Assembly: GCA_030666885.1 (NCBI GenBank)
Contig: DAOUWY010000025.1
Location: 1 to 13,606 of the forward strand
DNA length: 13,606 nt
Direction of reading: 5' to 3'
DNA from: Methanosarcinales archaeon
GTDB taxonomy: Archaea > Halobacteriota > Methanosarcinia > Methanosarcinales > Methanocomedenaceae
The position numbers and the translations under genes are program-made. Below the pieces are notes generated by a model, which saw only the letters and a program-made list of their open reading frames with translations, did no database searches and was not told where the DNA came from. Shown piece by piece: positions 6,255 to 13,481 of this stretch (within the stretch, counting starts at the first letter, position 1; each line of letters begins with the position of its first letter).

Positions 6255-7595
6255 TTATCCCTTTTGGAATTGGTTTATAGCCGGGTCGCTTTTCATATAT
6301 TCACGCAGCACTGTTGTGGCATATGCTCCCCTCGGCAGGTCAAATTCCAGTTCCACTGCCGTAAATCCCGGGTTCAATCTGTCTTCAGTCACTTTACATT
6401 CCGGGTTTACCGGAATGACTATCTCACGGCGCAGTCCTTTACTGGCAAGTCCGGACAATGCGGGTATCCTGAATCCTTCAATATCCACCTGTTCTTCTTC
6501 TATCACTGCCTGCTCAATCTCATGGGACAGTCCTCCTGACATCGGCGTTTCATACCCAATAATAGGTCCGGTAACAAACGCACGACCTCTTTTCAGCAGG
6601 TTATTGATGCCATCCAGTGTATCCTCATCTACATTCTGTGTCCTGGTAGGGTCAGGGAGCCCGGCCGCATTCCTGAAACAGACGATATCCCCTGGTAGCG
6701 CCTTATTGATGGGCAGGCCTCTTTCCAGACGACGGCTGAGTATGAGATTGAACAGGTATGACTGGTATGCATGCACGAACATTTTCCTTAGATTGGGAGA
6801 CAGCGCAATGAAAGCACCTGCATAGTCGCCTGGTTTTTCTACCAGCCGGCTCATCATTGCGCGCTCATACCTGAGGTGCAGGGGGAACTTACCAAGCCCT
6901 CCCTTAAAGTCAAGTGTATCCAGCACATACTGCCGGGCCTGCCTGGCTTTTTCTGACTCACCTGGATATGGGCGGGCTATGTACAGAAGGGCTGCCCCTC
7001 CAATGTCACCTTCTATAAGTTTGCGGCCCACAATGTGGGTTATGGGGCGCTGGATGCCAAATCGCTGGATGCCGAAAAAGTTTGGCACGCCGTATATGGC
7101 TTTTATCCGGGCCGTGGTGAGGCCCACCATAGCATCCACCTCGTCTACCGGCAGCGCTATCCGGCGCACTATGATCCTGAACCGGTTTCCCCACAGGTCG
7201 CCCAGGCTCACTTTTTTATTAGAACGGCCCACGGCAGTAAGGGTAACATCCCTCAACCTGATACGTTCAAGTTCAGGTGGGTCCATGTCATATATGCTGA
7301 TCTTCTGGGTGGTCAGGGCCTGCTTGTCCTTTGTGCCTGCCCAGCCTATGCGCTGCTGGCTGATGTGGAGTATTCTGGAGATATCCCTTACCAGATGGTG
7401 GGTGTCCCAGTTCTTTTTAGTGAGGGTGCAGATAAGGTACTTGCCTGTGTTTTGTTCTTCCCTGTTGGAGATTTCTTCTACTATGAAATCTTCGGGGACC
7501 TGTCTTATGGTTCCACCAGTGCCGGGTGAGGTGGTTGCGTATACTGTTATGCCTGTGTTTTGTTCTATGTCCGGGGGTGTAGGGGGGGTGGTCAT
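6255..7595 (-). CDS. truD: tRNA pseudouridine(13) synthase TruD
   Basis: TruD isomerises U13 of certain tRNAs (and related positions) to pseudouridine. The 446-residue length suits archaeal TruD, which carries a large insert in the catalytic fold. Visible motifs in order: VPEDFIVEE (33-41), GWAGTKDKQALTTQ (85-97) with the catalytic Asp at residue 90, NFFGIQRFG (172-180, the family NxFGxQRFG), a TRxxxVDED-like stretch in the insert, and the C-terminal LPRGAYATTVLREYM. The first 20 or so residues are Thr/Pro-rich and less conserved, so a slightly later start is possible. No clear Shine-Dalgarno site precedes the ATG. The gene is divergent from the PAS/GAF sensor, with a 99-base shared intergenic region. 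Confidence 0.95.
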   Translation of the reverse strand: MTTPPTPPDIEQNTGITVYATTSPGTGGTIRQVPEDFIVEEISNREEQNTGKYLICTLTKKNWDTHHLVRDISRILHISQQRIGWAGTKDKQALTTQKISIYDMDPPELERIRLRDVTLTAVGRSNKKVSLGDLWGNRFRIIVRRIALPVDEVDAMVGLTTARIKAIYGVPNFFGIQRFGIQRPITHIVGRKLIEGDIGGAALLYIARPYPGESEKARQARQYVLDTLDFKGGLGKFPLHLRYERAMMSRLVEKPGDYAGAFIALSPNLRKMFVHAYQSYLFNLILSRRLERGLPINKALPGDIVCFRNAAGLPDPTRTQNVDEDTLDGINNLLKRGRAFVTGPIIGYETPMSGGLSHEIEQAVIEEEQVDIEGFRIPALSGLASKGLRREIVIPVNPECKVTEDRLNPGFTAVELEFDLPRGAYATTVLREYMKSDPAINQFQKG

Positions 7596-7694
7596 TGTTG
7601 TGTTGGTTGGAGTTGATGATTGATGTAGGTTTTTGTGAATACTTTACACTGTCATGCGTTATTGTTAAATAGGCAATAATAGAACATATTATAT
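7596..7694. promoter_or_regulatory. Divergent promoter region between truD and the PAS/GAF sensor
   Basis: This 99-base spacer must hold both promoters. GTTAAATAGG (about 7664-7673) is a TATA-like element about 25-30 bases before the ATG of the sensor gene, consistent with a leaderless message. The opposite strand of the same AT-rich patch could serve truD. No repeats were found. Confidence 0.35.
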
Positions 7695-9353
7695 ATGTCA
7701 TCTACCAACCAGGCATGGACATCAATGAACATAGGTAGACATGGCATACCCAACATTTCAAAATGCACTCATTTTCTTTTAGATAAAAACGGTAAACTGA
7801 TGTATATTGATAAATCGTGTGAAAATATTTTTAATGAACGACCTGATGAATGCCTGGACACGATAGATTTTTCAACTTTACAATGGGTCCATAGTAAGGA
7901 CAGGGATAAAGTAAAGGAGAATTTCCAATCTGTAATAAATGAAGACACCTCTTCAAAAATCGAGTACAACCTTACGGGTCAGGAAGGAATTACCTTTTCA
8001 CATACATTATTTCCAATCCACGACGATGGAGGAAAACTAGTCTCGATCCATGGGTTTTTTGAAAAATACCAGCCTGGCAATTTCCTTGATCCGGAGAAAA
8101 GCAATGCATTTGAAATACTGGAATTGTTTAACCAGATTTCTTCAATTATTTCCAGGAAAAAGCCCTTTGAAAAAACCCTTTCGGAATTGCTCGATAAAGT
8201 CCTGGAAATCACTGGAATGGAGTCCGGTGGTATATACATTCTAAATAGAGAGACCGGTAACTACATATTGACAGTACATTCAAATATTTCTGGAGAATTT
8301 TTACAAAAACATAGTGAAATTACCAGGGAATGGAAGAACCTGCTACCTGTAATGGATGAAGGGAAGGTAGTGGAAATCCCGGATGTGCCTGACCCTGTTC
8401 CTTACGCAGACACCGGAAAAAAAAAGTTGGCAATAAATAAAGGAATCCATTCATTTGCAGGTATTCCCCTGATCAATGAGAATTCCATCAATGGAATATT
8501 AATGATAAGTTATCCGGGTATACATGAATTCACAGAAACAGAAAAAAGATTATTTTCAATTATTGGCAGGCAACTGGGTAATTCCATTAAGCAAGCCAAT
8601 ACAATAGAACAGTTACACAAATCCCATGAAGTCTATCATGACCTTTTTGATAATGCGGCGGATATGATTTATACCCATGACATGGAATGCAATATGCTTT
8701 CTATAAACAAGGCCGGACTGGATATTTTATTTTTAGATAAAAAAGACATCCTGCGATCAAATATGAGGGATTTCCTTACAGCAGAAAGCCAGGAAGTTGT
8801 AAAATACATAATGAGCCTTATAACTCAAGGTAAAGAGATACGATTTCCGGTTATACTGGAAGTGATAAGGACTAATGGGACCAGATTATTCATTGAATTC
8901 AATATACGGCCGATAATGGAAGACGGTACACCAGTAGCAGTTCATGGTATTGCCAGGGATATTGACAGGCGGTTAAAAGCAGAACAGAACATATTGATAT
9001 TCAATAAAGCCCTCAATCTTACCTCAGATGGTATTGATATCTCGGATGCTGACCATAATATCACATTCATTAATGAAGCGGGAGCAAAAATGTTCGGATA
9101 TAAAAGAATGGAATTGATCGGACAGCATGCAAGCATATTCTATTCAGAGGAAGATATATCCAACTTTACTGAAAATGTAATCCCTGCAATGAAAAAATAT
9201 GGTTACTGGAACGGCCTGGTCCTTGGAAGGAAGAAAGACGGGACGACATTCCCGGTTGAGGTCACTCTTACTTCAATGATGGATGAAAAAGGTGAGCCGC
9301 TGGTAAATTTGGTCATATTTCGTGAAAGAAATAAACGTTCATCCGAAATATAG
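7695..9353 (+). CDS. Soluble PAS-GAF-PAS-PAS sensor protein without kinase domain
   Basis: The 552-residue protein has no transmembrane segment or signal peptide. An N-terminal PAS-like domain spans about 22-125 (CTHFLLDKNGKLMYID; SHTLFPIHDDGGKLVSIHG). A GAF domain spans about 151-300 (SGGIYILNRETGNYIL; GIHSFAGIPLINENSINGIL). A second PAS spans 312-430 (YHDLFDNAADMIYTHDMECN to VHGIARDIDRR) and a third 435-547 (LTSDGIDISDADHNITFINE to VNLVIFRERNK). It ends there with TAG; no HisKA, HATPase, GGDEF or effector domain follows, and the next frame is a different family. Such stand-alone sensors are frequent in methanogens and may act on a separate kinase, but no partner lies in the window. Ligand or cofactor is not evident. 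YggU follows 13 bases later. Confidence 0.88.
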   Translation: MSSTNQAWTSMNIGRHGIPNISKCTHFLLDKNGKLMYIDKSCENIFNERPDECLDTIDFSTLQWVHSKDRDKVKENFQSVINEDTSSKIEYNLTGQEGITFSHTLFPIHDDGGKLVSIHGFFEKYQPGNFLDPEKSNAFEILELFNQISSIISRKKPFEKTLSELLDKVLEITGMESGGIYILNRETGNYILTVHSNISGEFLQKHSEITREWKNLLPVMDEGKVVEIPDVPDPVPYADTGKKKLAINKGIHSFAGIPLINENSINGILMISYPGIHEFTETEKRLFSIIGRQLGNSIKQANTIEQLHKSHEVYHDLFDNAADMIYTHDMECNMLSINKAGLDILFLDKKDILRSNMRDFLTAESQEVVKYIMSLITQGKEIRFPVILEVIRTNGTRLFIEFNIRPIMEDGTPVAVHGIARDIDRRLKAEQNILIFNKALNLTSDGIDISDADHNITFINEAGAKMFGYKRMELIGQHASIFYSEEDISNFTENVIPAMKKYGYWNGLVLGRKKDGTTFPVEVTLTSMMDEKGEPLVNLVIFRERNKRSSEI

Positions 9354-9366
9354 CCGTAAATGGATC

Positions 9367-9687
9367 ATGTCTGTAAAAGATGCTGTAAGACAGGGGGACG
9401 ATGGAGTACTCATCGATATTGAAGTTACACCAGGTACTAAGACCGTGAAAATTCCCAGTGGTTACAATCCATGGAGAAAACGTATCGAGGTCAGGCTTTC
9501 CAGGGAAGCGCAGAAAGGTAAGGCAAACCAGCAGTTGATAAGGGAACTTTCAGGTATACTGGGGATTAAAGAAAATGATGTTACCCTTATTTCGGGACAT
9601 ACCGCTCATAAAAAAACCGTCTGCATCAGGGGAATGAATCCGGAACAGGTCAATAACCTGATGGAATCTTTGATTGATAAAGTTTAA
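9367..9687 (+). CDS. YggU / DUF167 (UPF0235) family protein
   Basis: This small protein (106 aa) carries the DUF167 fold signatures: VLIDIEVTPGTKTVKI, KRIEVRLSREAQKGKANQQL and NDVTLISGHTAHKKTVCIRG, matching the family pattern KGKAN-x-x-LI and the closing GxTxxxKxVxI. The frame opens at GTG 9322 inside the preceding gene, but ATG 9367 gives the normal family length and avoids the overlap. Its biochemical function is not established in the family. It sits between a sensor gene (13 bases upstream) and a Toprim gene (23 bases downstream) on the same strand, so the three probably form one transcript, though the family link with the Toprim gene is likely more meaningful than that with the sensor. 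Confidence 0.88.
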   Translation: MSVKDAVRQGDDGVLIDIEVTPGTKTVKIPSGYNPWRKRIEVRLSREAQKGKANQQLIRELSGILGIKENDVTLISGHTAHKKTVCIRGMNPEQVNNLMESLIDKV

Positions 9688-9710
9688 AACAATTCGAGAC
9701 GTCATGTTTT

Positions 9711-10124
9711 GTGGTGGCTTTTTTGAATGATCCTGAAAGGCTTGAAAAACTGGAAGAACTGATCCTTGAACTTCAACAGATGTCTGGTAAGGGAGCCCTC
9801 ATCATTGTCGAAGGAAAAAGGGACAGGAAGGCCCTGAGAGCTTTGGGAATTACCGGTGCCATCATGTTGGGTACAAAAAAGTCAATTCTTGTGTTTTGTG
9901 AGGAAGTAGCCAGGGAATACAATAACGTGATCGTACTCACCGATTGGGATGAAAATGGTGATAAACTGGCTGCCCTTATGGAAGGTTACCTGAGAAGCAC
10001 CGGTACGGCTGTGAATATGGATATTCGCAGGAAGATCAAAAACCTCGTAAAAAAAAGGATAAAGGATATTGAGAGCCTGGACACCCACATTTCAAATCTG
10101 GCATCTGATTTGAAGCACTTTTAA
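9711..10124 (+). CDS. Small Toprim-domain protein (UPF0292, primase-like)
   Basis: The 137-residue product has one Toprim domain: GALIIVEGKRDRKALRALGI with the conserved Glu at residue 34, and VIVLTDWDENG with the DxD pair at 78 and 80, the metal-binding set shared by primases, topoisomerases and RNase M5. A basic C-terminal segment (RRKIKNLVKKRIKDIES) may contact nucleic acid. Archaeal UPF0292 proteins have no assigned substrate; a nuclease or nucleotidyl-transfer role on RNA is conceivable. The start is GTG at 9711, with a second in-frame GTG at 9714; no good Shine-Dalgarno site is visible. It is the last gene before a 706-base gap, beyond which lies dnaG, another Toprim protein. Confidence 0.85.
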   Translation: MVAFLNDPERLEKLEELILELQQMSGKGALIIVEGKRDRKALRALGITGAIMLGTKKSILVFCEEVAREYNNVIVLTDWDENGDKLAALMEGYLRSTGTAVNMDIRRKIKNLVKKRIKDIESLDTHISNLASDLKHF

Positions 10125-10207
10125 TTGTATATGAATTTACGTGATATTCTCAATTTACATACCATAAGTTTATTATGTATTTTCCACAAAGAGAGAGGCA
10201 TGGAAAT

Positions 10208-10237
10208 CACATTGATCTGATTAATTGATGCAATGTG
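10208..10237 (+). other. Hairpin downstream of the Toprim gene
   Basis: CACATTG (10208-10214) pairs with CAATGTG (10231-10237), extendable inward by ATC/GAT across one bulged G. It lies 84 bases after the Toprim stop and is followed by TTTCATTC. It may mark the 3' end of the sensor-yggU-Toprim transcript, but the T-run is short. Confidence 0.3.
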
Positions 10238-10528
10238 TTTCATTCATTACGGAATATATGATATACTCAAATATATGACAACATTAATAAGTAATATATG
10301 GCAATAATATAATACAATAAATGTACGATAATATAGATAAATATTAATTTATAACATTTATTAGATAATATGTAATACTATGGGTGTGTGATAATATAAG
10401 AAATGTTACTATATACAACATATTGTGTTATATATATTACTATAAATATACAATAATATATGATTATAATATAGAAAATCTGTGATAATTAAGTAGATAG
10501 AAATTTCGACATTCCAATAATTAACTAC

Positions 10529-10603
10529 ATGGACGCAATCGGGTGCCCTGATGAGTATCGGGTATCCGGGAGAAGAAGGGGACTGACAGGCAATAATAAA
10601 TAA
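10529..10603 (+). other. GC-richer island: candidate small RNA or 24-codon open frame
   Basis: Within the AT-rich gap this island has two overlapping readings. As RNA, TGCC (10544-10547), a C-box-like TGATGA (10549-10554), a D-box-like CTGA (10583-10586) and GGCA (10589-10592) are ordered like the terminal stem and boxes of a C/D guide RNA or k-turn, but internal C'/D' boxes are missing and the interval is short. As protein, ATG at 10529 opens a 24-codon frame beginning MDAIGCPDEYRVSGRRR and ending at TAA; no homologue is recognised and there is no Shine-Dalgarno site. Confidence 0.2.
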
Positions 10604-10724
10604 GTTTTCAGAGTCCTTGCATATAATGATAATAAAATCGAAGTATCAAGAATAATATGTAACTGATAAATGATTCATACCGGGATTTCCAGATAGTGGA
10701 GGTGTACGGGTATAAGTATTGGTG

Positions 10725-10758
10725 AAATTATTTAATTATAGATATTTCTAAATAATTT
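10725..10758. promoter_or_regulatory. 10-bp inverted repeat in the dnaG promoter region
   Basis: AAATTATTTA (10725-10734) and TAAATAATTT (10749-10758) are perfect inverted copies with a 14-base spacer, ending 72 bases before the dnaG ATG. The arms are TATA-like themselves, so the site could combine promoter and operator. Confidence 0.35.
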
Positions 10759-10817
10759 ATTATCGATCCATGTCTTGACCGGATTAGATTTTTCCTAGCT
10801 ACTTCTTACACATACTT

Positions 10818-10823
10818 GGAGGT
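10818..10823 (+). promoter_or_regulatory. Strong Shine-Dalgarno site of dnaG
   Basis: GGAGGT lies seven bases before ATG 10831. It decides the start: the frame is open five codons further up to a TTG at 10816, but that codon overlaps the ribosome site. Confidence 0.8.
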
Positions 10824-10830
10824 ATACGTT

Positions 10831-12087
10831 ATGCAAGATACAGACACTACCAAATATATAATCCATTCCAAAATAAAAGCAGACGGAATAGTGGAACGGC
10901 CTGATGTTGTTGGTGCAATATTCGGGCAGACAGAAGGACTATTAGGCAATGACCTTGACCTGAGGGAACTCCAGAAAACCGGACGGATCGGCAGGATCGA
11001 GGTAAATATAAAATCAACAGGCGGTAAATCAAATGGTACTATTGATATCCCCTCAAGTCTTGATAAGACCGAGACTGCCGTCCTGGCGGCTTCCCTGGAA
11101 ACTATCGATAGGATCGGGCCTTGTATTGCAAATATAGATATAACAAAGATTGAGGATATACGTGCATCAAAACGACAACATATAGTAAGCAGGGCCAAGC
11201 ACATCCTCACAGAGATGTTCGACGAGAATATCCCTGAAAGCCAGGAGATCACTGATGAGGTGAAACAGGCGGTAAGGGTCAAGGAAATGGTCTTTTTAGG
11301 TAAAGACAATATCCCCTGTGGTCCGAATGTTATGGATTCGGATGCCATTATTGTGGTAGAAGGACGGGCTGATGTGCTGAACCTGCTGCGATACGGTATT
11401 AAGAATTCAGTTGCAGTGGGTGGTACGAATGTGCCACAGGCAGTCGTTGACATATGCAAGAATAAGAAGGTCACTGCATTCACGGATGGTGACCGGGGCG
11501 GTGAACTGATCATCAAGGAACTGCTCCAGGTTGCTGAAATTGACTTCATAGCAAGAGCCCCGGATGGAAAAGGCGTGGAAGAACTGGTCCAGAGAGAGAT
11601 CATCAAATCCCTGCGCCAGAAGATACCTGTGGAACAGGCCATGGATCTGTACCAGATCGGGGGACGTAAGGCCAGGACTTCATCCCATCCGAAGCGCAGG
11701 GAAGAACGCAGGGATATCAGGCCAAGGATAGTCAAACCTGCTGTAAAGTCACGTGGTGTGGAACGGCAGCGTCGAAGACCAGTCAAGCCCCAATCTACAG
11801 TTTCAGGTGAGTTTAAGGAACAAATGAATGAACTAAACGGTACCCTGAGCGGTCGGTTCCTGGATGAGAATAAGGCTGTGATCAAGGAAGTCATGGTCAG
11901 GGACCTGGCAAACTCTATGAAAGACGTGGACAGCAAGGTTAAAAGCGTGATTTTTGATGGTGTAGTGACACAACGCCTGGTAGATATTGCTGCTGAAAAG
12001 GATGTCAGGGAGATCATCGGTGCCAAGATAGGGAATGTTACCAAGGTACCGGCAGACATGAAAATATCTTCCACTAACGAACTGTAA
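10831..12087 (+). CDS. dnaG: Archaeal DnaG (Toprim-domain primase)
   Basis: The 418-residue product is the archaeal form of DnaG, which lacks the bacterial zinc-finger and helicase-binding parts. Its N-terminus (DTTKYIIHSKIKADGIVERP) and the GAIFGQTEGLLG segment are typical. The Toprim core shows DAIIVVEGRADVLNLLRYGI with Glu177 and VTAFTDGDRGGEL with Asp219 and Asp221. A basic Arg/Lys-rich linker (about residues 278-312) precedes a conserved C-terminal domain ending with DVREIIGAKIGNVTKVP. In archaea DnaG is known as a stable partner of the RNA exosome and shows primase activity in vitro. ATG 10831 is set by a GGAGGT site. A DHH/RecJ-like gene follows after three bases, so they are almost surely cotranscribed. 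Confidence 0.96.
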   Translation: MQDTDTTKYIIHSKIKADGIVERPDVVGAIFGQTEGLLGNDLDLRELQKTGRIGRIEVNIKSTGGKSNGTIDIPSSLDKTETAVLAASLETIDRIGPCIANIDITKIEDIRASKRQHIVSRAKHILTEMFDENIPESQEITDEVKQAVRVKEMVFLGKDNIPCGPNVMDSDAIIVVEGRADVLNLLRYGIKNSVAVGGTNVPQAVVDICKNKKVTAFTDGDRGGELIIKELLQVAEIDFIARAPDGKGVEELVQREIIKSLRQKIPVEQAMDLYQIGGRKARTSSHPKRREERRDIRPRIVKPAVKSRGVERQRRRPVKPQSTVSGEFKEQMNELNGTLSGRFLDENKAVIKEVMVRDLANSMKDVDSKVKSVIFDGVVTQRLVDIAAEKDVREIIGAKIGNVTKVPADMKISSTNEL

Positions 12088-12090
12088 AGT

Positions 12091-13464
12091 ATGCATCGAT
12101 TGGAAACACGAGCCCAGCAGTGTGCTGCTGCCATATTAAAAGAGAATGACATCCATGTAGTATCACACATCGATGCTGACGGATTGACATCTGCTGCCAT
12201 TATTTGCACTGCCCTTGAGCGCTCTGGTAAGGACTATACAGTGGATTTTGTGCGCCAGCTTGATGAATCTATCCTCAGGCGGATTGCTGATACTAACCCT
12301 TCCATCACAGTATTTACTGACCTGGGCAGTGGTATGCTTGAACAGATCAACGGCCTGGGTCTCAATGCTGTGGTCTCTGACCACCATATACCTTCAGGCG
12401 ACAGTCTTTTCCATCTTAACCCGCATGTGTTCAATATCAATGGTGCATACGAGATCAGCGGTTCAGGAGTGACGTTTTTACTGGCACGGGCTATGGGCCG
12501 TAATGACGACCTGGCCGACCTGGCTGTGGTAGGTGCGGTAGGGGACCTGCAGCATGTCAGGCAGGGCAAGCTGGTAGGAATTAACCGACAGATAGTGAGG
12601 CTTGGCATGGAAAATGGGGTCATACACTGCCAAAGGGATCTGACAATGTTTGGAAAACAGACCCGGCCTGTTTTCAAGATGCTGCAATATTCTTCAGACC
12701 CATATCTACCCGGCCTGTCAGGGAATGAGGAAGCATGTATCAAATTTTTGAAGGATACGGGATTGCGTTTCCAGGGCGAGAAATGGTTGAAGTGGATAGA
12801 CCTGGAACAGGATGAAAAGCAGAGAGTGATATCCGGTCTGATGCAGTACTGTATGAGTGCGGGAATTGCTTTAAATAAGATCGAAAGGCTGGTAGGGGAG
12901 GTATATACCCTTTTACGTGAGCGGGAAGGTACCGAAACAAGGGATGCTTCCGAATACTCGACACTGCTCAATGCAACGGCCAGGTATGACCGGGCCATAA
13001 CCGGCCTTGCCGTATGCCAGGGGGACAGGGATAAAGAATACGAGAATGCCTTGCAGCTCTTGAAAGAGCATAGACGCAATCTGGTCGAAGGGATCAACCT
13101 GGTGAGGGAGACGGGCGTGACAACGCTTGAAAACCTGCAGTATTTTGATGCAGGTCATAAGATCAAGGATACGATTGTTGGTATAGTGGCAGGAATGAGT
13201 GTAAGTGTCGTTGGTAACAGGAAACTGCCCATAATCGCATTTGCAGATACCGAAGATGGTGTGAAGGTTTCCGGCAGGGGAAACTATGACCTTGTGCACA
13301 GGGGGCTGAACCTTTCTGCGGCCATGAGCAGTGCTGCCGGGTCAGTAAATGGAATGGGAGGCGGACATGATATTGCCGCAGGGGCCACCATCCCGAAAGA
13401 AGCAAAATCCGAGTTCATACGGATGCTTGACAGGATAATAGGCACCCAGCTACGCACAACATAG
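12091..13464 (+). CDS. DHH/DHHA1 phosphoesterase, archaeal RecJ-like
   Basis: The 457-residue protein has a DHH domain followed by DHHA1. Motifs: HVVSHIDADGLTSA (22-35), FTDLGSG (75-81), VVSDHHIPSG (94-103) carrying the name-giving DHH, and AVVGAVGDLQ (145-154) with the fourth metal ligand. The C-terminal GMGGGHDIAAGA is the DHHA1 substrate-binding glycine loop. All catalytic acids and histidines seen in active members are present, so it should be a Mn/Mg-dependent exonuclease or phosphodiesterase. Archaeal relatives include the GINS-associated nuclease GAN (related to Cdc45) and other RecJ-like enzymes; which subgroup this is cannot be settled by eye. The start ATG lies three bases after the dnaG stop, placing it in one operon with the primase. 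The stop is TAG. Confidence 0.9.
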   Translation: MHRLETRAQQCAAAILKENDIHVVSHIDADGLTSAAIICTALERSGKDYTVDFVRQLDESILRRIADTNPSITVFTDLGSGMLEQINGLGLNAVVSDHHIPSGDSLFHLNPHVFNINGAYEISGSGVTFLLARAMGRNDDLADLAVVGAVGDLQHVRQGKLVGINRQIVRLGMENGVIHCQRDLTMFGKQTRPVFKMLQYSSDPYLPGLSGNEEACIKFLKDTGLRFQGEKWLKWIDLEQDEKQRVISGLMQYCMSAGIALNKIERLVGEVYTLLREREGTETRDASEYSTLLNATARYDRAITGLAVCQGDRDKEYENALQLLKEHRRNLVEGINLVRETGVTTLENLQYFDAGHKIKDTIVGIVAGMSVSVVGNRKLPIIAFADTEDGVKVSGRGNYDLVHRGLNLSAAMSSAAGSVNGMGGGHDIAAGATIPKEAKSEFIRMLDRIIGTQLRTT

Positions 13465-13481
13465 ATTGTAACTACTCACCT

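Larger units (their letters stand above)
10125..10830. other. AT-rich 706-base intergenic region before dnaG
   Basis: No convincing long gene is present on either strand. From left to right it holds a 7-bp hairpin at 10208-10237, a very AT-rich stretch (about 10240-10500) with six copies of ATAATAT, a GC-richer island (10529-10603) with k-turn-like boxes and a small open frame, a 10-bp inverted repeat at 10725-10758, and the dnaG leader with a strong Shine-Dalgarno site. Candidate content is dnaG regulation, a small RNA, or decayed sequence. Confidence 0.6.

Noticed and set aside
6979..7623. 214-codon open frame on the plus strand over truD
   Set aside because: Antisense to TruD motifs that are clearly conserved on the other strand.
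9322..9366. Upstream GTG start for the YggU protein
   Set aside because: It overlaps the sensor gene and adds residues outside the family; ATG 9367 gives the normal length.
10200..10220. Six-codon open frame after a purine-rich GAGAGAGG
   Set aside because: Far too short, no downstream gene close enough for leader-peptide control, and part of a hairpin.
10240..10500. CRISPR array or replication origin in the AT-rich gap
   Set aside because: Repeats are only 7 bp, without regular spacers; no origin-recognition-box-like G-rich motifs and no orc1/cdc6 gene nearby.
10806..12209. 467-codon open frame antisense to dnaG
   Set aside because: It is a Ser-rich shadow of a clearly recognised gene, with no family resemblance or start signal.
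12234..13097. 287-codon open frame antisense to the RecJ-like gene
   Set aside because: Shadow frame, Ser/Arg/Pro-rich, inside a well-conserved coding region.
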